Positions 1 to 8,339 of a stretch of 22,559 nt of DNA are shown piece after piece. The notes beneath the pieces are model-generated. The model saw only the letters and a program-made list of their open reading frames with translations, ran no database searches and was not told the origin of the DNA. Positions within the stretch are counted from its first letter, which is position 1. Each line of letters opens with the position of its first letter. Position numbers and translations under genes: made by a program. This DNA is from an uncultured Oscillospiraceae bacterium (GTDB lineage Bacteria; Bacillota; Clostridia; Oscillospirales; Acutalibacteraceae): contig CATXDC010000024.1 in NCBI GenBank assembly GCA_958366985.1, positions 1 to 22,559 of the forward strand. Direction: 5' to 3'.

Positions 1-3000
1 CTTCTGATACAGAGGGGTCTATCACCATTAATGCTAACAATTTCTGTGTGAATGGGAATATAGCGACAAACGGCACAATAGTTTCAAGCGGTAATATGAA
101 CGTTAATGGTACGAAAACTGAGAATGCTGACGAAGAAATGATCTATATTCTCAAAAAACTGAACTACTCGTATTTCAGCGGCGATAACGTTGAAACATAT
201 GCTGACGATTACAGCTTTGAGGATCTGAACATCAACATTAATAATCCCATGGATGTTAACGGCACTCTAGAACTGACGGGAAATATTAATCTCAATTCAG
301 GAATTAAAGCTGTTGAAGATGTTACCATCAATGGAGAGGTTAAGAATACGAACAATTCTGTTATTTGCTCCGAAACAGGAGATATCAATATCGAAACAAG
401 CAACGTTAATTTCAGCGGCTTGATTTATGCTCCTTACGGAGATATCAACATTGATACTGATAACCTTAACCTCAACAATGTTATCATTATCGGACAAACT
501 ATCACCATTGACTGCCCTAGCATTAACGCTAATTACAGCAACAGTATGGCTGAACTTGTCGGAACGACTTCTGATATTGAGGTTGATCTTTCAGTTTTTG
601 GAGGATATAACAGCGAAACAAATAGCATGAATCTTACATGGTATACAAATTACACCAACAGCAGTTATGAAATTTGGAGTTCTGATGATAACATGAACTA
701 TCTTTCCGAAGCCATAGTTGAAAATGGTGTATATACATACCAACATCCAATAACGGAAGACTTTGAAACAAAATACTTCAAAGTTTCTTTAACAACAAAT
801 TATGGAGAAGTTGTTTATTCTAATTCAGTAAAAGTTGTTAAATCCGAAAATGGTTATGTTGTGACTTTTACTGATACTGACGGTGATGGACTATCTGATC
901 TATTGGAAAAAGAGTATGGAACCAATATAAACAAAGTTGATACAGATGATGACGGCTTAACTGATTATCAGGAGATTTACATAACAGGAACCAATCCGAC
1001 CAAATATGATTCCGTTACTGAGGGTGTTTCGGACGCTGATGCAGATTCTGACAGTGACGGATTGACCAATGCTCAGGAAATAGAGCTTGGAACTGATCCA
1101 AGAAATGATGATACGGACAATGACGGACTTTCAGATTACGATGAAATTAATATTTACGGAACTGATCCCCTCATTCCTGACACAGACGGTGATGGCTTAA
1201 AAGATGGCGATGAGCCACATATTGGCCTTGATCCAACAAATCCTGAAACATTTGACGTTCCCGATGCGGAACATGTAAGCAATCAGACTATTGCCGAAAA
1301 CAGCGAGGCTCTTAAGGAGATTAATACTGATGACAATCCTTACAAAATGTCTATCGAAATTGAATCGACAGGCTATGTTGAAGGTAATTTAAATGCAAGG
1401 GAAACAAGCTACTCAAATGCAATAAAAAACGACGCCATTCTTGGTATTGCACCGGAATTAACTTGTGATAACTCTTGCAATATCAGCAAGGTTGTGTTAA
1501 AATTTAATATAGCTGATGAATTCGTAGACAATGAACTTAATCTATTCCCTGATGAACCGGATTTACAAGGATTGAAACGTCTTACAATCTTCAAATACTT
1601 TGAAGATATGAATATGCTTCTGCCCATTGAAACAAAGTATGACCTTGAAAACAATACAATTTACACGGAGGTTGACGAACTTGGCACATACTGTATAATG
1701 GACATGGAGAAATGGCTTGCCAACCTTGGAATCAGCATTAACGAAGATGAACCTATGTTGATGTCCTTTGAGGCTGAAGCGGTAGAAGATATAGCTGCTG
1801 AATTCAATGAAGAGTCTACACGTGTAGAATTTTCTGAAGAAACACTCGCTGAAATAAATGACGAGGAAGATACTCTTACTGAAGAAACTTTTGCTCCTGC
1901 AATGTTTGCTGCTGCTCAGACCAGAGGCGCTGTTACCGTTCAGACACCCGTTGATATTGCGTTTCTTATTCAGACTTCCGGTCAGCTTGAGGATACCTTT
2001 AATTCACAATGCAAAATGATTGGAAACCTCATGGATTCGCTTATCGCACAGTATGGTAACGGCAATGTTCGTTTCTGTCTTATTACTTATAATTTGAATG
2101 GAGCACAAGCTCTGAAATTTACATCTGACGGAAATATATGGTTTACCAACAGTATGGCTGTTAAAATGGCCCTTAGCGCACAGCAATATGTGTACACTTC
2201 AGGTTATACTGATAGAGGTAATGCGTTTAAACTATTACAAAATAATGTTACTTTTAAAGAAACATCTGCAAAATTTATTTTTCAGGTAATGAATGGTTCT
2301 ACGAATGTTGGTTCAATGTATTTTGATCAAATAAATACATGTGCAAAATTAGGTATAAATTATTCTGAGTTAATGCCGGCAGGTTACAGTTACATTGATC
2401 CTTCTTATGGACAGCAGGTAGATAATGCTATAAAAAGTACCGGCGGACTTAATCTAACATATGGTACAAATTCAGAGAGTAGTGTTTATAATCATATTGT
2501 GGAAAATGTTGCTCCACCTCATGTTGAATTTAAAGCCGTATTGCCAACAGGTTGGGAAACCATTAGTCTTGTCAATGTATTAGATCCTAATAATGGAGCT
2601 AAATCAGATAATGATGATTTAACCGACTGGGAAGAAGTTGATACTGAAAGTGGGCTTATTACATGGGATAACTATGGCAATATCCAGTTGCCTACCTTTG
2701 AACAGTGTTTGAATAAAGTTCATGATCAGGGTTTTTCTTATGTTTTGAATGAATACAGTGATTCGATTCCAAGTTATATGCATCGATATTTTTATGGTGT
2801 TGAAATTCTTCCGATTAAGTCAAATCCCTGTGAGGAAGATTCGGATGGGGATGGTTTAGATGATTTTATTGATGAGCAACCATTAATCTATAATCATATT
2901 GATGAATATGCAGGACTCCAATACCCAGATACCTTAATTGATGATGAAGAAATAGCATCAGAAATTCAAAATCTATATAAACAAAAGTATGAAATCAATA

Positions 3001-4154
3001 TACAAAATGCTAAAGGAAAGATTAGCAATAGCGACTATAAAACATTAAGTGATTTGTATGATTGCAATATTGACTCAGCCCGTGCTAATTATATTCTTAG
3101 CGGATTTAATAACAATCCTAATAGTGATTACAATACAAATTCACAACAGCAAGAATTTAATTCATATTTTCTCTCTGATGAGTCTACATCGAAGCCTTTT
3201 ATTAACTTTTCTAAATTTATTACATATGGTGATAGTAGTACTGAAAATAGAGTAGCTTTAATTGTTGTACAAAAGGTTTTAGAGTTAAAAGATATATATA
3301 TTTCACCTAAATATGGAACATATGATGATGATACACTTAATGCAGTATTAGAAGCTAAAGAAAGCTTATCTTTTGGTATAACGGGTGATGATGCTGGCGA
3401 TATCACATATGATTTTGTCGCACCTCTTATTATGAGCTATACAGAGAATAATAACGGGGAAATAGAAAACTGGTTTTATAAGTTTATCCAAGAAATGACT
3501 TATTATCACAATTCGGTAAAACATTATACGTATGTTCGGCTTAAGATTGATAATCCAACTGGAGACTTTAGTAAAGAAGTCACCATTAAAGGTGGAGGAG
3601 TATTGACTAAAGCTACAAATGGAGCAAAAGTAACACCGGGATTTGCTGATATATTAGGACGTTTTGATGAAAAAAGTATGGTTTGGGAAGTTAAAAGATC
3701 AGCTAGCTATGATCAAGGAAGACGTCAAATAACCAGATATATTGATGCTACTAAAAAATATGAGCAGAGTTTTAAGCTACCACTAGAATCGGGTAATAAA
3801 ATTAATGCGTTTGCATATTATGATATTGCATCTCAGAAATATATAGCTGTTTATGCTGATAAACGTGGAACGAAAAGCAATAATGGAAGTGGTGTAGTAT
3901 TATACCATGAATATAATTCAAAAGAAGAGGCAGTTTCATTAGCGAAACAATATGGATACGCCTATGATGATGTTTGTGAGTATGTGCCACAGACAATACC
4001 AGAGGGAGCGTTAGTAGTTGATTTTGACATAGCATATAGCTTTAACTTTGGAATGAACAGCGTTCCAATGCAGACTCAACAGGTAGTCGTAATTGAAGGT
4101 GTACTTTATGCGGTAGTATTTATATTTGGGATGTTGTGTTTGGTTGCAGTATAG
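1..4154 (+). CDS. Large surface protein with TSP3 repeats, degenerate VWA and C-terminal PD-(D/E)XK nuclease-like region (5' partial)
   Basis: The frame is open from base 3, so the true start lies upstream; at least 1383 residues are visible. Numbering here takes the GTG at 48 as residue 1. Residues 1-180 are low-complexity Asn/Ile-rich repeats (GDINI, ITI) that suggest a beta-helix. Five calcium-binding TSP3-type repeats (DTDGDGLSD type) lie at about 276-400, and a sixth (DSDGDGLDD) at about 931. A VWA-like domain begins at 635 (VDIAFLIQTSG), with Gln where the MIDAS Asp is expected. A possible peptidoglycan-binding-like helical stretch lies near 1065-1120. The C-terminal region has D1201-x12-E1214-V-K1216 followed by GRRQITRY, matching the PD-(D/E)XK nuclease pattern seen in polymorphic toxins. 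The last 23 residues are hydrophobic with no positive tail. Nuclease and toxin functions are inferred from motif and context. Confidence 0.8.
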   Translation, partial: SDTEGSITINANNFCVNGNIATNGTIVSSGNMNVNGTKTENADEEMIYILKKLNYSYFSGDNVETYADDYSFEDLNININNPMDVNGTLELTGNINLNSGIKAVEDVTINGEVKNTNNSVICSETGDINIETSNVNFSGLIYAPYGDINIDTDNLNLNNVIIIGQTITIDCPSINANYSNSMAELVGTTSDIEVDLSVFGGYNSETNSMNLTWYTNYTNSSYEIWSSDDNMNYLSEAIVENGVYTYQHPITEDFETKYFKVSLTTNYGEVVYSNSVKVVKSENGYVVTFTDTDGDGLSDLLEKEYGTNINKVDTDDDGLTDYQEIYITGTNPTKYDSVTEGVSDADADSDSDGLTNAQEIELGTDPRNDDTDNDGLSDYDEINIYGTDPLIPDTDGDGLKDGDEPHIGLDPTNPETFDVPDAEHVSNQTIAENSEALKEINTDDNPYKMSIEIESTGYVEGNLNARETSYSNAIKNDAILGIAPELTCDNSCNISKVVLKFNIADEFVDNELNLFPDEPDLQGLKRLTIFKYFEDMNMLLPIETKYDLENNTIYTEVDELGTYCIMDMEKWLANLGISINEDEPMLMSFEAEAVEDIAAEFNEESTRVEFSEETLAEINDEEDTLTEETFAPAMFAAAQTRGAVTVQTPVDIAFLIQTSGQLEDTFNSQCKMIGNLMDSLIAQYGNGNVRFCLITYNLNGAQALKFTSDGNIWFTNSMAVKMALSAQQYVYTSGYTDRGNAFKLLQNNVTFKETSAKFIFQVMNGSTNVGSMYFDQINTCAKLGINYSELMPAGYSYIDPSYGQQVDNAIKSTGGLNLTYGTNSESSVYNHIVENVAPPHVEFKAVLPTGWETISLVNVLDPNNGAKSDNDDLTDWEEVDTESGLITWDNYGNIQLPTFEQCLNKVHDQGFSYVLNEYSDSIPSYMHRYFYGVEILPIKSNPCEEDSDGDGLDDFIDEQPLIYNHIDEYAGLQYPDTLIDDEEIASEIQNLYKQKYEINIQNAKGKISNSDYKTLSDLYDCNIDSARANYILSGFNNNPNSDYNTNSQQQEFNSYFLSDESTSKPFINFSKFITYGDSSTENRVALIVVQKVLELKDIYISPKYGTYDDDTLNAVLEAKESLSFGITGDDAGDITYDFVAPLIMSYTENNNGEIENWFYKFIQEMTYYHNSVKHYTYVRLKIDNPTGDFSKEVTIKGGGVLTKATNGAKVTPGFADILGRFDEKSMVWEVKRSASYDQGRRQITRYIDATKKYEQSFKLPLESGNKINAFAYYDIASQKYIAVYADKRGTKSNNGSGVVLYHEYNSKEEAVSLAKQYGYAYDDVCEYVPQTIPEGALVVDFDIAYSFNFGMNSVPMQTQQVVVIEGVLYAVVFIFGMLCLVAV
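873..1257 (+). repeat. Five TSP3-type calcium-binding repeats
   Basis: Five units of the form D-x-D-x-D-G-L-x-[DN], each followed by E and GT(N/D)P-like turns: DTDGDGLSD, DTDDDGLTD, DSDSDGLTN, DTDNDGLSD and DTDGDGLKD. A sixth copy is at 2838-2864. In known proteins these bind calcium and form a rigid stalk. Confidence 0.85.
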
Positions 4155-4167
4155 GGGAGGTGAAAGA

Positions 4168-5340
4168 TTGGCATTAAGAATGATATTTGCACCATATAAA
4201 CAATTTGTTGAAGATTATAATCTGAGTCTTAATCTTGAGTACAATAATAATTCAGAAAGATTTGAAAAAATGATTGAAAAAGGTCTTGTTTGCGAATATG
4301 AACGGATTTATAAAAAGTCTGATGTAAAACTGATTGGCTATGATTATAAGCAGTACAATTTGAATGGGTGGAGCTATTATCCTGTTCAGCTGATTGTAAA
4401 ATCAAGGCTATCAGGAGTAATATGGATAAAATGGCGTTGCAAAAATAAAAACGAATATTTTGTTTTTAACGGTTCAGACCAGAGTAATATGGAACGTTTG
4501 CCCGAAGAATATTGTTTTTGTGATGATACAGAAAATATTGCTCTTTCGGAAATGTATGCACAGCCTAAATTTATCTCTAATATCTGTGACAGCAAGCTTA
4601 TAAAGTTTATACCAAATTCTCCACAGACAGATTTATCAAGTTATGCGTTTAATTACGAATATCAACGACAAATGACCAAGCTTTACTCGGAAATCACCGG
4701 TATTTCTGATATCGGAAAATATTTGGTCTTTGATATGTTTGCTGTGCGTTTTGCATTAAATTATGATGGATATACATATGCCGAATCACAGATTTGTTAT
4801 AAGCCGTATTGGTGCGCTGATAGAAAATTATACATTATTATCAGGTGGAAATCAAATACGGAAGAGGAATATGTAAGTCCTATGGCAGATATAAACAGCG
4901 AGGATGTAATGTTTGAATTTTCTCCTATAATTCCCGAAGAATACGAATTTGCAAAATTCGGTTTACTGAAAATCGCCGATAAAGATTTGATTCTTAACTA
5001 TATTGAAAGTAATCCTCATCGAAAACCACTAAGCTTTGGCACTTATTTTGACGTAAAGATTGTCTCGCTAAATTACCCTGATGTAGATATGCTGATTGAG
5101 TTTCAAGCAAATGTTACAAAAGAAACACTCAACCATTTTATAGTAGTTATTGATGATTTTGTTAATAATTACAATACTGAAAATGAATGCAAAATTCATT
5201 ATTATGAGGTTTTGAAAGTAGCGGATAATACTATTCGTCTCTTTATTGATTTTGGTAGTGCTAATGAATATGCTTTTGGAAAATTAATGTCCATACTGCA
5301 TAGAAAAATTAATGATATAAAATTGATAAGTGTCAATTGA
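4168..5340 (+). CDS. Unknown cytoplasmic protein, candidate immunity protein for the upstream toxin
   Basis: A 390-residue protein whose family I do not recognise. It has no signal peptide or convincing membrane segment and is rich in Tyr, Asn and Ile, with scattered Trp and Cys. The TTG at 4168 is chosen because GGGGAGGTGA ends 4 nt before it; the next ATG (4180) is too far from that site, and the longer frame from 4126 runs back into the upstream gene. Only 13 nt separate it from the stop of the nuclease-like protein, and a terminator follows directly, so the two form a closed pair. This arrangement and the shared low GC content fit an immunity gene, although 390 residues is long for one. 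It could instead be another accessory protein. Confidence 0.7.
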   Translation: MALRMIFAPYKQFVEDYNLSLNLEYNNNSERFEKMIEKGLVCEYERIYKKSDVKLIGYDYKQYNLNGWSYYPVQLIVKSRLSGVIWIKWRCKNKNEYFVFNGSDQSNMERLPEEYCFCDDTENIALSEMYAQPKFISNICDSKLIKFIPNSPQTDLSSYAFNYEYQRQMTKLYSEITGISDIGKYLVFDMFAVRFALNYDGYTYAESQICYKPYWCADRKLYIIIRWKSNTEEEYVSPMADINSEDVMFEFSPIIPEEYEFAKFGLLKIADKDLILNYIESNPHRKPLSFGTYFDVKIVSLNYPDVDMLIEFQANVTKETLNHFIVVIDDFVNNYNTENECKIHYYEVLKVADNTIRLFIDFGSANEYAFGKLMSILHRKINDIKLISVN

Positions 5341-5346
5341 ATTGTA

Positions 5347-5383
5347 AAAACGCTCTGTAAGTTTATAATTTACAGAGCGTTTT
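5347..5383 (+). terminator. Intrinsic terminator after the toxin/candidate-immunity pair
   Basis: A perfect 14-bp inverted repeat, AAAACGCTCTGTAA (5347-5360) and its complement at 5370-5383, with a 9-nt loop. The flanking A and T runs make it potentially bidirectional. It starts 7 nt after the stop codon. Confidence 0.85.
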
Positions 5384-5462
5384 CTAGCGTAGTGATGTAA
5401 TTAATTATATCGTAAATCAATGGATAATTCATTCTCTCAATCGGTTTTGTGTGTTCCTTATT

Positions 5463-5489
5463 AAAGCCGCGTATTTACGAGCTTTTTTT
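5463..5489 (+). terminator. Terminator-like hairpin with T run
   Basis: The outer stem is AAAGC (5463-5467) with GCTTT (5481-5485) and the inner stem is CGTA/TACG (5470-5479). A run of seven T follows (5483-5489). It is weaker than the neighbouring hairpins. Confidence 0.5.
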
Positions 5490-5580
5490 GCGTTTTGAGG
5501 GTAAAAATTTCAGGTGTAAAACCGTGGATGCTTTTTCGTAAAAAAAGGATCTGAACCCTCAACAATTAAACATCGTCAAA

Positions 5581-5627
5581 CAAAACGGCAGACTTTGAGC
5601 AGATTTTGCTCTGAGCCTGCCGTTTTG
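5581..5627 (+). promoter_or_regulatory. Long two-part hairpin in leader
   Basis: The outer 11-bp stem is CAAAACGGCAG (5581-5591) with CTGCCGTTTTG (5617-5627). The inner stem is GAGCA (5597-5601) with TGCTC (5608-5612). Only a short T run follows, so it may be a weak terminator or an RNA structural element. Confidence 0.55.
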
Positions 5628-5652
5628 TTATGAAAAAAATTCACAAAGTTTT

Positions 5653-5711
5653 AAAGGCTGTTTTGTCTATTGTCACGAATTTAAGTGACGATGATAGAAC
5701 AGCCTTTTTTT
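5653..5711 (+). terminator. Terminator-like hairpin 27 nt before the DUF4314 start, possible attenuator
   Basis: The outer stem is AAAGGCTGTT (5653-5662) with AACAGCCTTT (5698-5707) and the inner stem is GTCAC/GTGAC (5672-5676, 5685-5689). Seven T (5705-5711) follow. No promoter fits between the T run and the ATG at 5739, so transcripts of the next gene must pass through it. Confidence 0.75.
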
Positions 5712-5738
5712 CATTTGTAGAAAAAGGAGGAATGTGTA

Positions 5739-6005
5739 ATGTATTACAATAAAGAAAACGTTGAAAGGCTGCGACAGAGATATCCCGAAGGAACTCGTAT
5801 CTGTCTTGACCAAATGAACGATGATCCATTCCCTGTTGAGTCCGGTACTCTTGGCAAGGTCGATCACGTCGATGATATCGGCACTGTGCATTGCGTTTTT
5901 GATAACGGAAGAACGCTCGGAGTTATCCCTGGTGTGGACGATTTTCACGTTATCAGAGAAGAATCGGAACAAACTGAGGAAGAAGAAATGAATATGTCAA
6001 TGTAA
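5739..6005 (+). CDS. DUF4314 family protein
   Basis: An 88-residue protein. The body (LRQRYPEGTRICL near residues 10-23, then GTLGKVDHVDDIG, VFDNGR and IPGVDDFHVI) matches the DUF4314 family, small proteins common in early regions of Clostridial conjugative elements and phages. The fold looks like a compact beta-barrel; its molecular role is unknown. AAAAAGGAGG stands 8-9 nt before the ATG. The last 15 residues are a very acidic tail ending EEEEMNMSM, a feature shared with other proteins of this window. It is the first gene of the accessory operon, lies behind a terminator-like hairpin and is followed by another. Confidence 0.85.
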   Translation: MYYNKENVERLRQRYPEGTRICLDQMNDDPFPVESGTLGKVDHVDDIGTVHCVFDNGRTLGVIPGVDDFHVIREESEQTEEEEMNMSM

Positions 6006-6036
6006 CGGTCAAGTTAAGAAAGCTTGGCCGTTTTTT
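6005..6036 (+). terminator. Terminator-like hairpin between DUF4314 and the C5 methyltransferase
   Basis: The stem is ACGGTCAAG (6005-6013) with CTTGGCCGT (6023-6031), including one G-T pair. The loop is 9 nt and T6 follows (6031-6036). The next start codon is only 22 nt downstream, so the following gene must be reached by read-through or antitermination. Confidence 0.75.
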
Positions 6037-6058
6037 ATTGCAGAAAGGAACGTGATAA

Positions 6059-7327
6059 ATGATAAAGTATTTCGATATCTTTGCAGGCATCGGCGGATTC
6101 CGTTCGGGACTTGAAAAAGCAGGAGGCTTTGAGTGCGTCGGGTACTGCGAGATTGACCGATATGCTAAAAAAGCATACGAAACAATGTACGATACGGAAG
6201 GCGAGGTGTATTACGATGACGCAAGAAAAATTGACCCAAACGAACTGCCCGATCTCGACATTATATGCGGAGGATTCCCTTGCCAAAGCTTTTCGATCGC
6301 TGGAAAACGAAAAGGATTCAGCGATACCCGAGGAACTCTCTTCTTTGAGATCGCCAGGATTGCCGCCATTAAAAAACCTAAGTATCTGCTCCTTGAAAAC
6401 GTACCCGGTCTCCTATCGCATAACGGGGGCAGGACGTTTGCGACCATCCTCGGTACGTTGGATGAATTGGGGTACGATGTCGTATGGGAAGTGCTTAACA
6501 GCGCAGATTTTGGTGTACCCCAATCCCGAAAAAGAGTGTATATTATCGGATTTCATAGAGAAAAGTGTTCCGGAAAAGTATTGTCTTTCACAGACGCAAA
6601 TCCAAAAACTCTTGTCAAAAGGATTTCAGGCAGAGAGGGAAACAGAGTATATTCAGCCGACGGACTGAGCATAACCCTTACAAGTCAGGCTGGCGGTTTT
6701 GGAGGGAAAACAGGTCTTTATGAGATAATCGGCCTGCCGATAAAATCAAAAACTAAGTCAGGCTATCAGATAGCTCTGCCCGGTGACAGTATTGACCTTG
6801 CATACCCAAATATGAATTCAAGGCGTGGGAGAGTGGGAAAGGAGATAGCTCATACCCTTACAACAGGCTGTAATCAGGGATATTACGCATTGGGGATAGA
6901 TATGAATCCTGAGCCGAAAGTCACAGAGCTTGCAAGATGTATAACCGCAAGACAGGACAGCGGTATTGGTCATCACAAAGGCGAAAAATCCGGAGTTGTC
7001 CTCATAACAGACCCGATAGCCGTGCTTACTCCCGAAAAGGAAAAAGTCCGTCAGCAAGGCAGAAGATTTAAACTTCCAAACGAGCCTATGTTTACTTTGA
7101 CCGTTACCGACAGACACGGGGTTGTGTACTGCGGGTATATCAGAAAGCTTATGCCGTTGGAGTGCTGGCGGCTGCAGGGCTTTACCGATGAGCAGTTCAA
7201 CAAGGTCAAAGCCACAGGAATGTCCGACGCTCAGCTTTACAAGCAGGCAGGCAACGCAGTAACTACAAATGTTGTGGAGGCGGTTGCAAGAATAATTTTA
7301 GAAACGGAAAAAGGAGAAAACGCATGA
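6059..7327 (+). CDS. DNA (cytosine-5-)-methyltransferase, orphan
   Basis: A 422-residue C5-cytosine methyltransferase using S-adenosylmethionine. Visible motifs: I FAGIGGF (8-14), IV GGFPCQSFS with catalytic Cys75, VI ENVPG (113-117), VIII QSRKRVYIIG (155-164), CWRLQGF, and the terminal QAGNAV of motif X. The target-recognition region (about 195-350) holds four imperfect copies of a Thr-containing module (ITLTSQ, HTLTTG, CITARQ, FTLTVT). An AGAAAGGAACG ribosome site precedes the ATG. The gene overlaps the next by ATGA. No restriction enzyme is nearby, so it is orphan and probably modifies the element to evade host restriction. The target sequence cannot be read from the protein. Confidence 0.95.
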   Translation: MIKYFDIFAGIGGFRSGLEKAGGFECVGYCEIDRYAKKAYETMYDTEGEVYYDDARKIDPNELPDLDIICGGFPCQSFSIAGKRKGFSDTRGTLFFEIARIAAIKKPKYLLLENVPGLLSHNGGRTFATILGTLDELGYDVVWEVLNSADFGVPQSRKRVYIIGFHREKCSGKVLSFTDANPKTLVKRISGREGNRVYSADGLSITLTSQAGGFGGKTGLYEIIGLPIKSKTKSGYQIALPGDSIDLAYPNMNSRRGRVGKEIAHTLTTGCNQGYYALGIDMNPEPKVTELARCITARQDSGIGHHKGEKSGVVLITDPIAVLTPEKEKVRQQGRRFKLPNEPMFTLTVTDRHGVVYCGYIRKLMPLECWRLQGFTDEQFNKVKATGMSDAQLYKQAGNAVTTNVVEAVARIILETEKGENA

Positions 7328-8097
7328 GCAATGTGATAAAGATTTTTGAGAATGATGAATTTGGTTCTTTAAGAACGTTAACAGATGAACACGGAAGGAC
7401 CATGTTCTGCGGAAAGGACGTAGCTTCTGCATTGGGCTACAGCAATACAAAAGACGCAATAAGACGGCATTGTAGGTGGGGCGTGAAACACGACCTACCG
7501 CATCCGCAGTCTCCTGCCAGGACTATCGAAATGGTTTTTATTCCCGAGGGAGATGTGTATAGACTGATATCACATTCAAGGCTCCCTTCCGCTGAGAAAT
7601 TTGAAAGCTGGATATTTGATGAAGTATTGCCGACTATCCGCAGAACAGGAGGCTATGTGGCAAGCGAGGATATGTTCATAGAAAACTACCTCCCGTTTCT
7701 CGACGAGCCGTACCGTGACCTGTTCAGACTTCAGATGACGGCTATCGAAAAGCTGAACGAGCGTATCAGACACGATCAGCCTTTGGTGGAGTTTGCAAAT
7801 CAGGTGGCAGGAACAGATAACCTAATCGACATGAACGCTATGGCAAAGCTTGCGAGAGCCGAAAATATCTCCGTCGGTAGAAACAAGCTGTACAGCTGGC
7901 TCAAAAGAACGGGTGTACTGATGTCAAACAATCTGCCATATCAGAGATATATCGACAGAGGATATTTTGCGGTCAAGGAGTCGGTATTCGAGGTCAATGG
8001 TCTGAAAAAGACTTATCGGCAGACGTTTGTGACGGGAAAAGGTCAGCTTTTTATCATAGGTCTGCTGAGAAAATATTACGGAAAGGAGATGTCGTGA
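7324..8097 (+). CDS. Bro-N / KilA-C type antirepressor protein
   Basis: A 257-residue protein like phage antirepressors. The N-terminal BRO-N domain (about 1-110) shows FCGKDVASALGYSNTKDAI, the VYRLISHSRLPSAEKFESWIFDEVLPTIRRTG segment (split here around residues 77-110) and predicted DNA contacts. The C-terminal half (about 140-250) resembles the KilAC/ANT domain with its MNAMAKLAR winged-helix core. Such proteins antagonise repressors or regulate mobile-element genes through DNA binding. It starts inside the stop of the methyltransferase (ATGA overlap), so translation is probably coupled, and GGAGAAAACGC supplies the ribosome site. Which repressor it targets is not visible here. Confidence 0.88.
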   Translation: MSNVIKIFENDEFGSLRTLTDEHGRTMFCGKDVASALGYSNTKDAIRRHCRWGVKHDLPHPQSPARTIEMVFIPEGDVYRLISHSRLPSAEKFESWIFDEVLPTIRRTGGYVASEDMFIENYLPFLDEPYRDLFRLQMTAIEKLNERIRHDQPLVEFANQVAGTDNLIDMNAMAKLARAENISVGRNKLYSWLKRTGVLMSNNLPYQRYIDRGYFAVKESVFEVNGLKKTYRQTFVTGKGQLFIIGLLRKYYGKEMS

Positions 8098-8339
8098 TGT
8101 CCAAAAAGCCAAAATGTCCGCTGATAGGTCAGGACGGAAATATATTCAATCTTATGGGCATAGCCTCAAAAACGCTGAAAAGGAACGGAATGTATGATGA
8201 GGCAAAGGAAATGTGCAGCAGAATAACTTCTTCGGGCAGTTACTATGAGGCCTTGAATGTTATCGGCGAGTATGTTGAGATCACTTCTATCGATGATGAA
8301 CAGACAGAAGATGAGGATATGGAAATGGAGATGATGTAA
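8097..8339 (+). CDS. Small conserved hypothetical protein with acidic Met-rich tail
   Basis: An 80-residue protein. The ATG at 8097 overlaps the preceding stop (TGATG) and has AAAGGAGA 8 nt upstream, so it is preferred over the GTG at 8094. The body (PLIGQDGNIFNLMGIASKTL, then MYDEAKEMCSRITSSGSYYEAL) looks like a short helical domain that I associate with Clostridial conjugative elements; no function is known to me. The C-terminus is EDEDMEMEMM, closely like the DUF4314 tail (EQTE followed by alternating acidic residues and Met in both). It is tightly packed in the operon, and the next small gene begins one base after its stop. Confidence 0.75.
   Translation: MSKKPKCPLIGQDGNIFNLMGIASKTLKRNGMYDEAKEMCSRITSSGSYYEALNVIGEYVEITSIDDEQTEDEDMEMEMM

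Larger units (their letters stand above)
5384..5738 (+). other. Gene-free, hairpin-rich leader upstream of the accessory operon
   Basis: No gene was found here in either strand. The interval holds successive inverted repeats: a terminator-like hairpin with a T7 run (5463-5489), an imperfect long stem TTGAGGGT/ACCCTCAA (5495-5562) enclosing CTTTTT/AAAAAG, a long stem at 5581-5627 and a strong terminator-like hairpin at 5653-5711. I see no convincing -35/-10 pair; GATAAT at 5423-5428 lacks a good -35. It is probably the transcribed leader of the downstream operon, or several stacked terminators. Confidence 0.55.

Noticed and set aside
5384..5738. Origin of transfer in the hairpin-rich interval
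   Set aside because: Inverted repeats alone are not enough; no relaxase gene is nearby and no recognisable nic sequence was found.
6081..6668. 195-codon open frame on the + strand inside the C5 methyltransferase
   Set aside because: It overlaps a gene with all methyltransferase motifs, has no ribosome site and its protein looks like a frame shadow.
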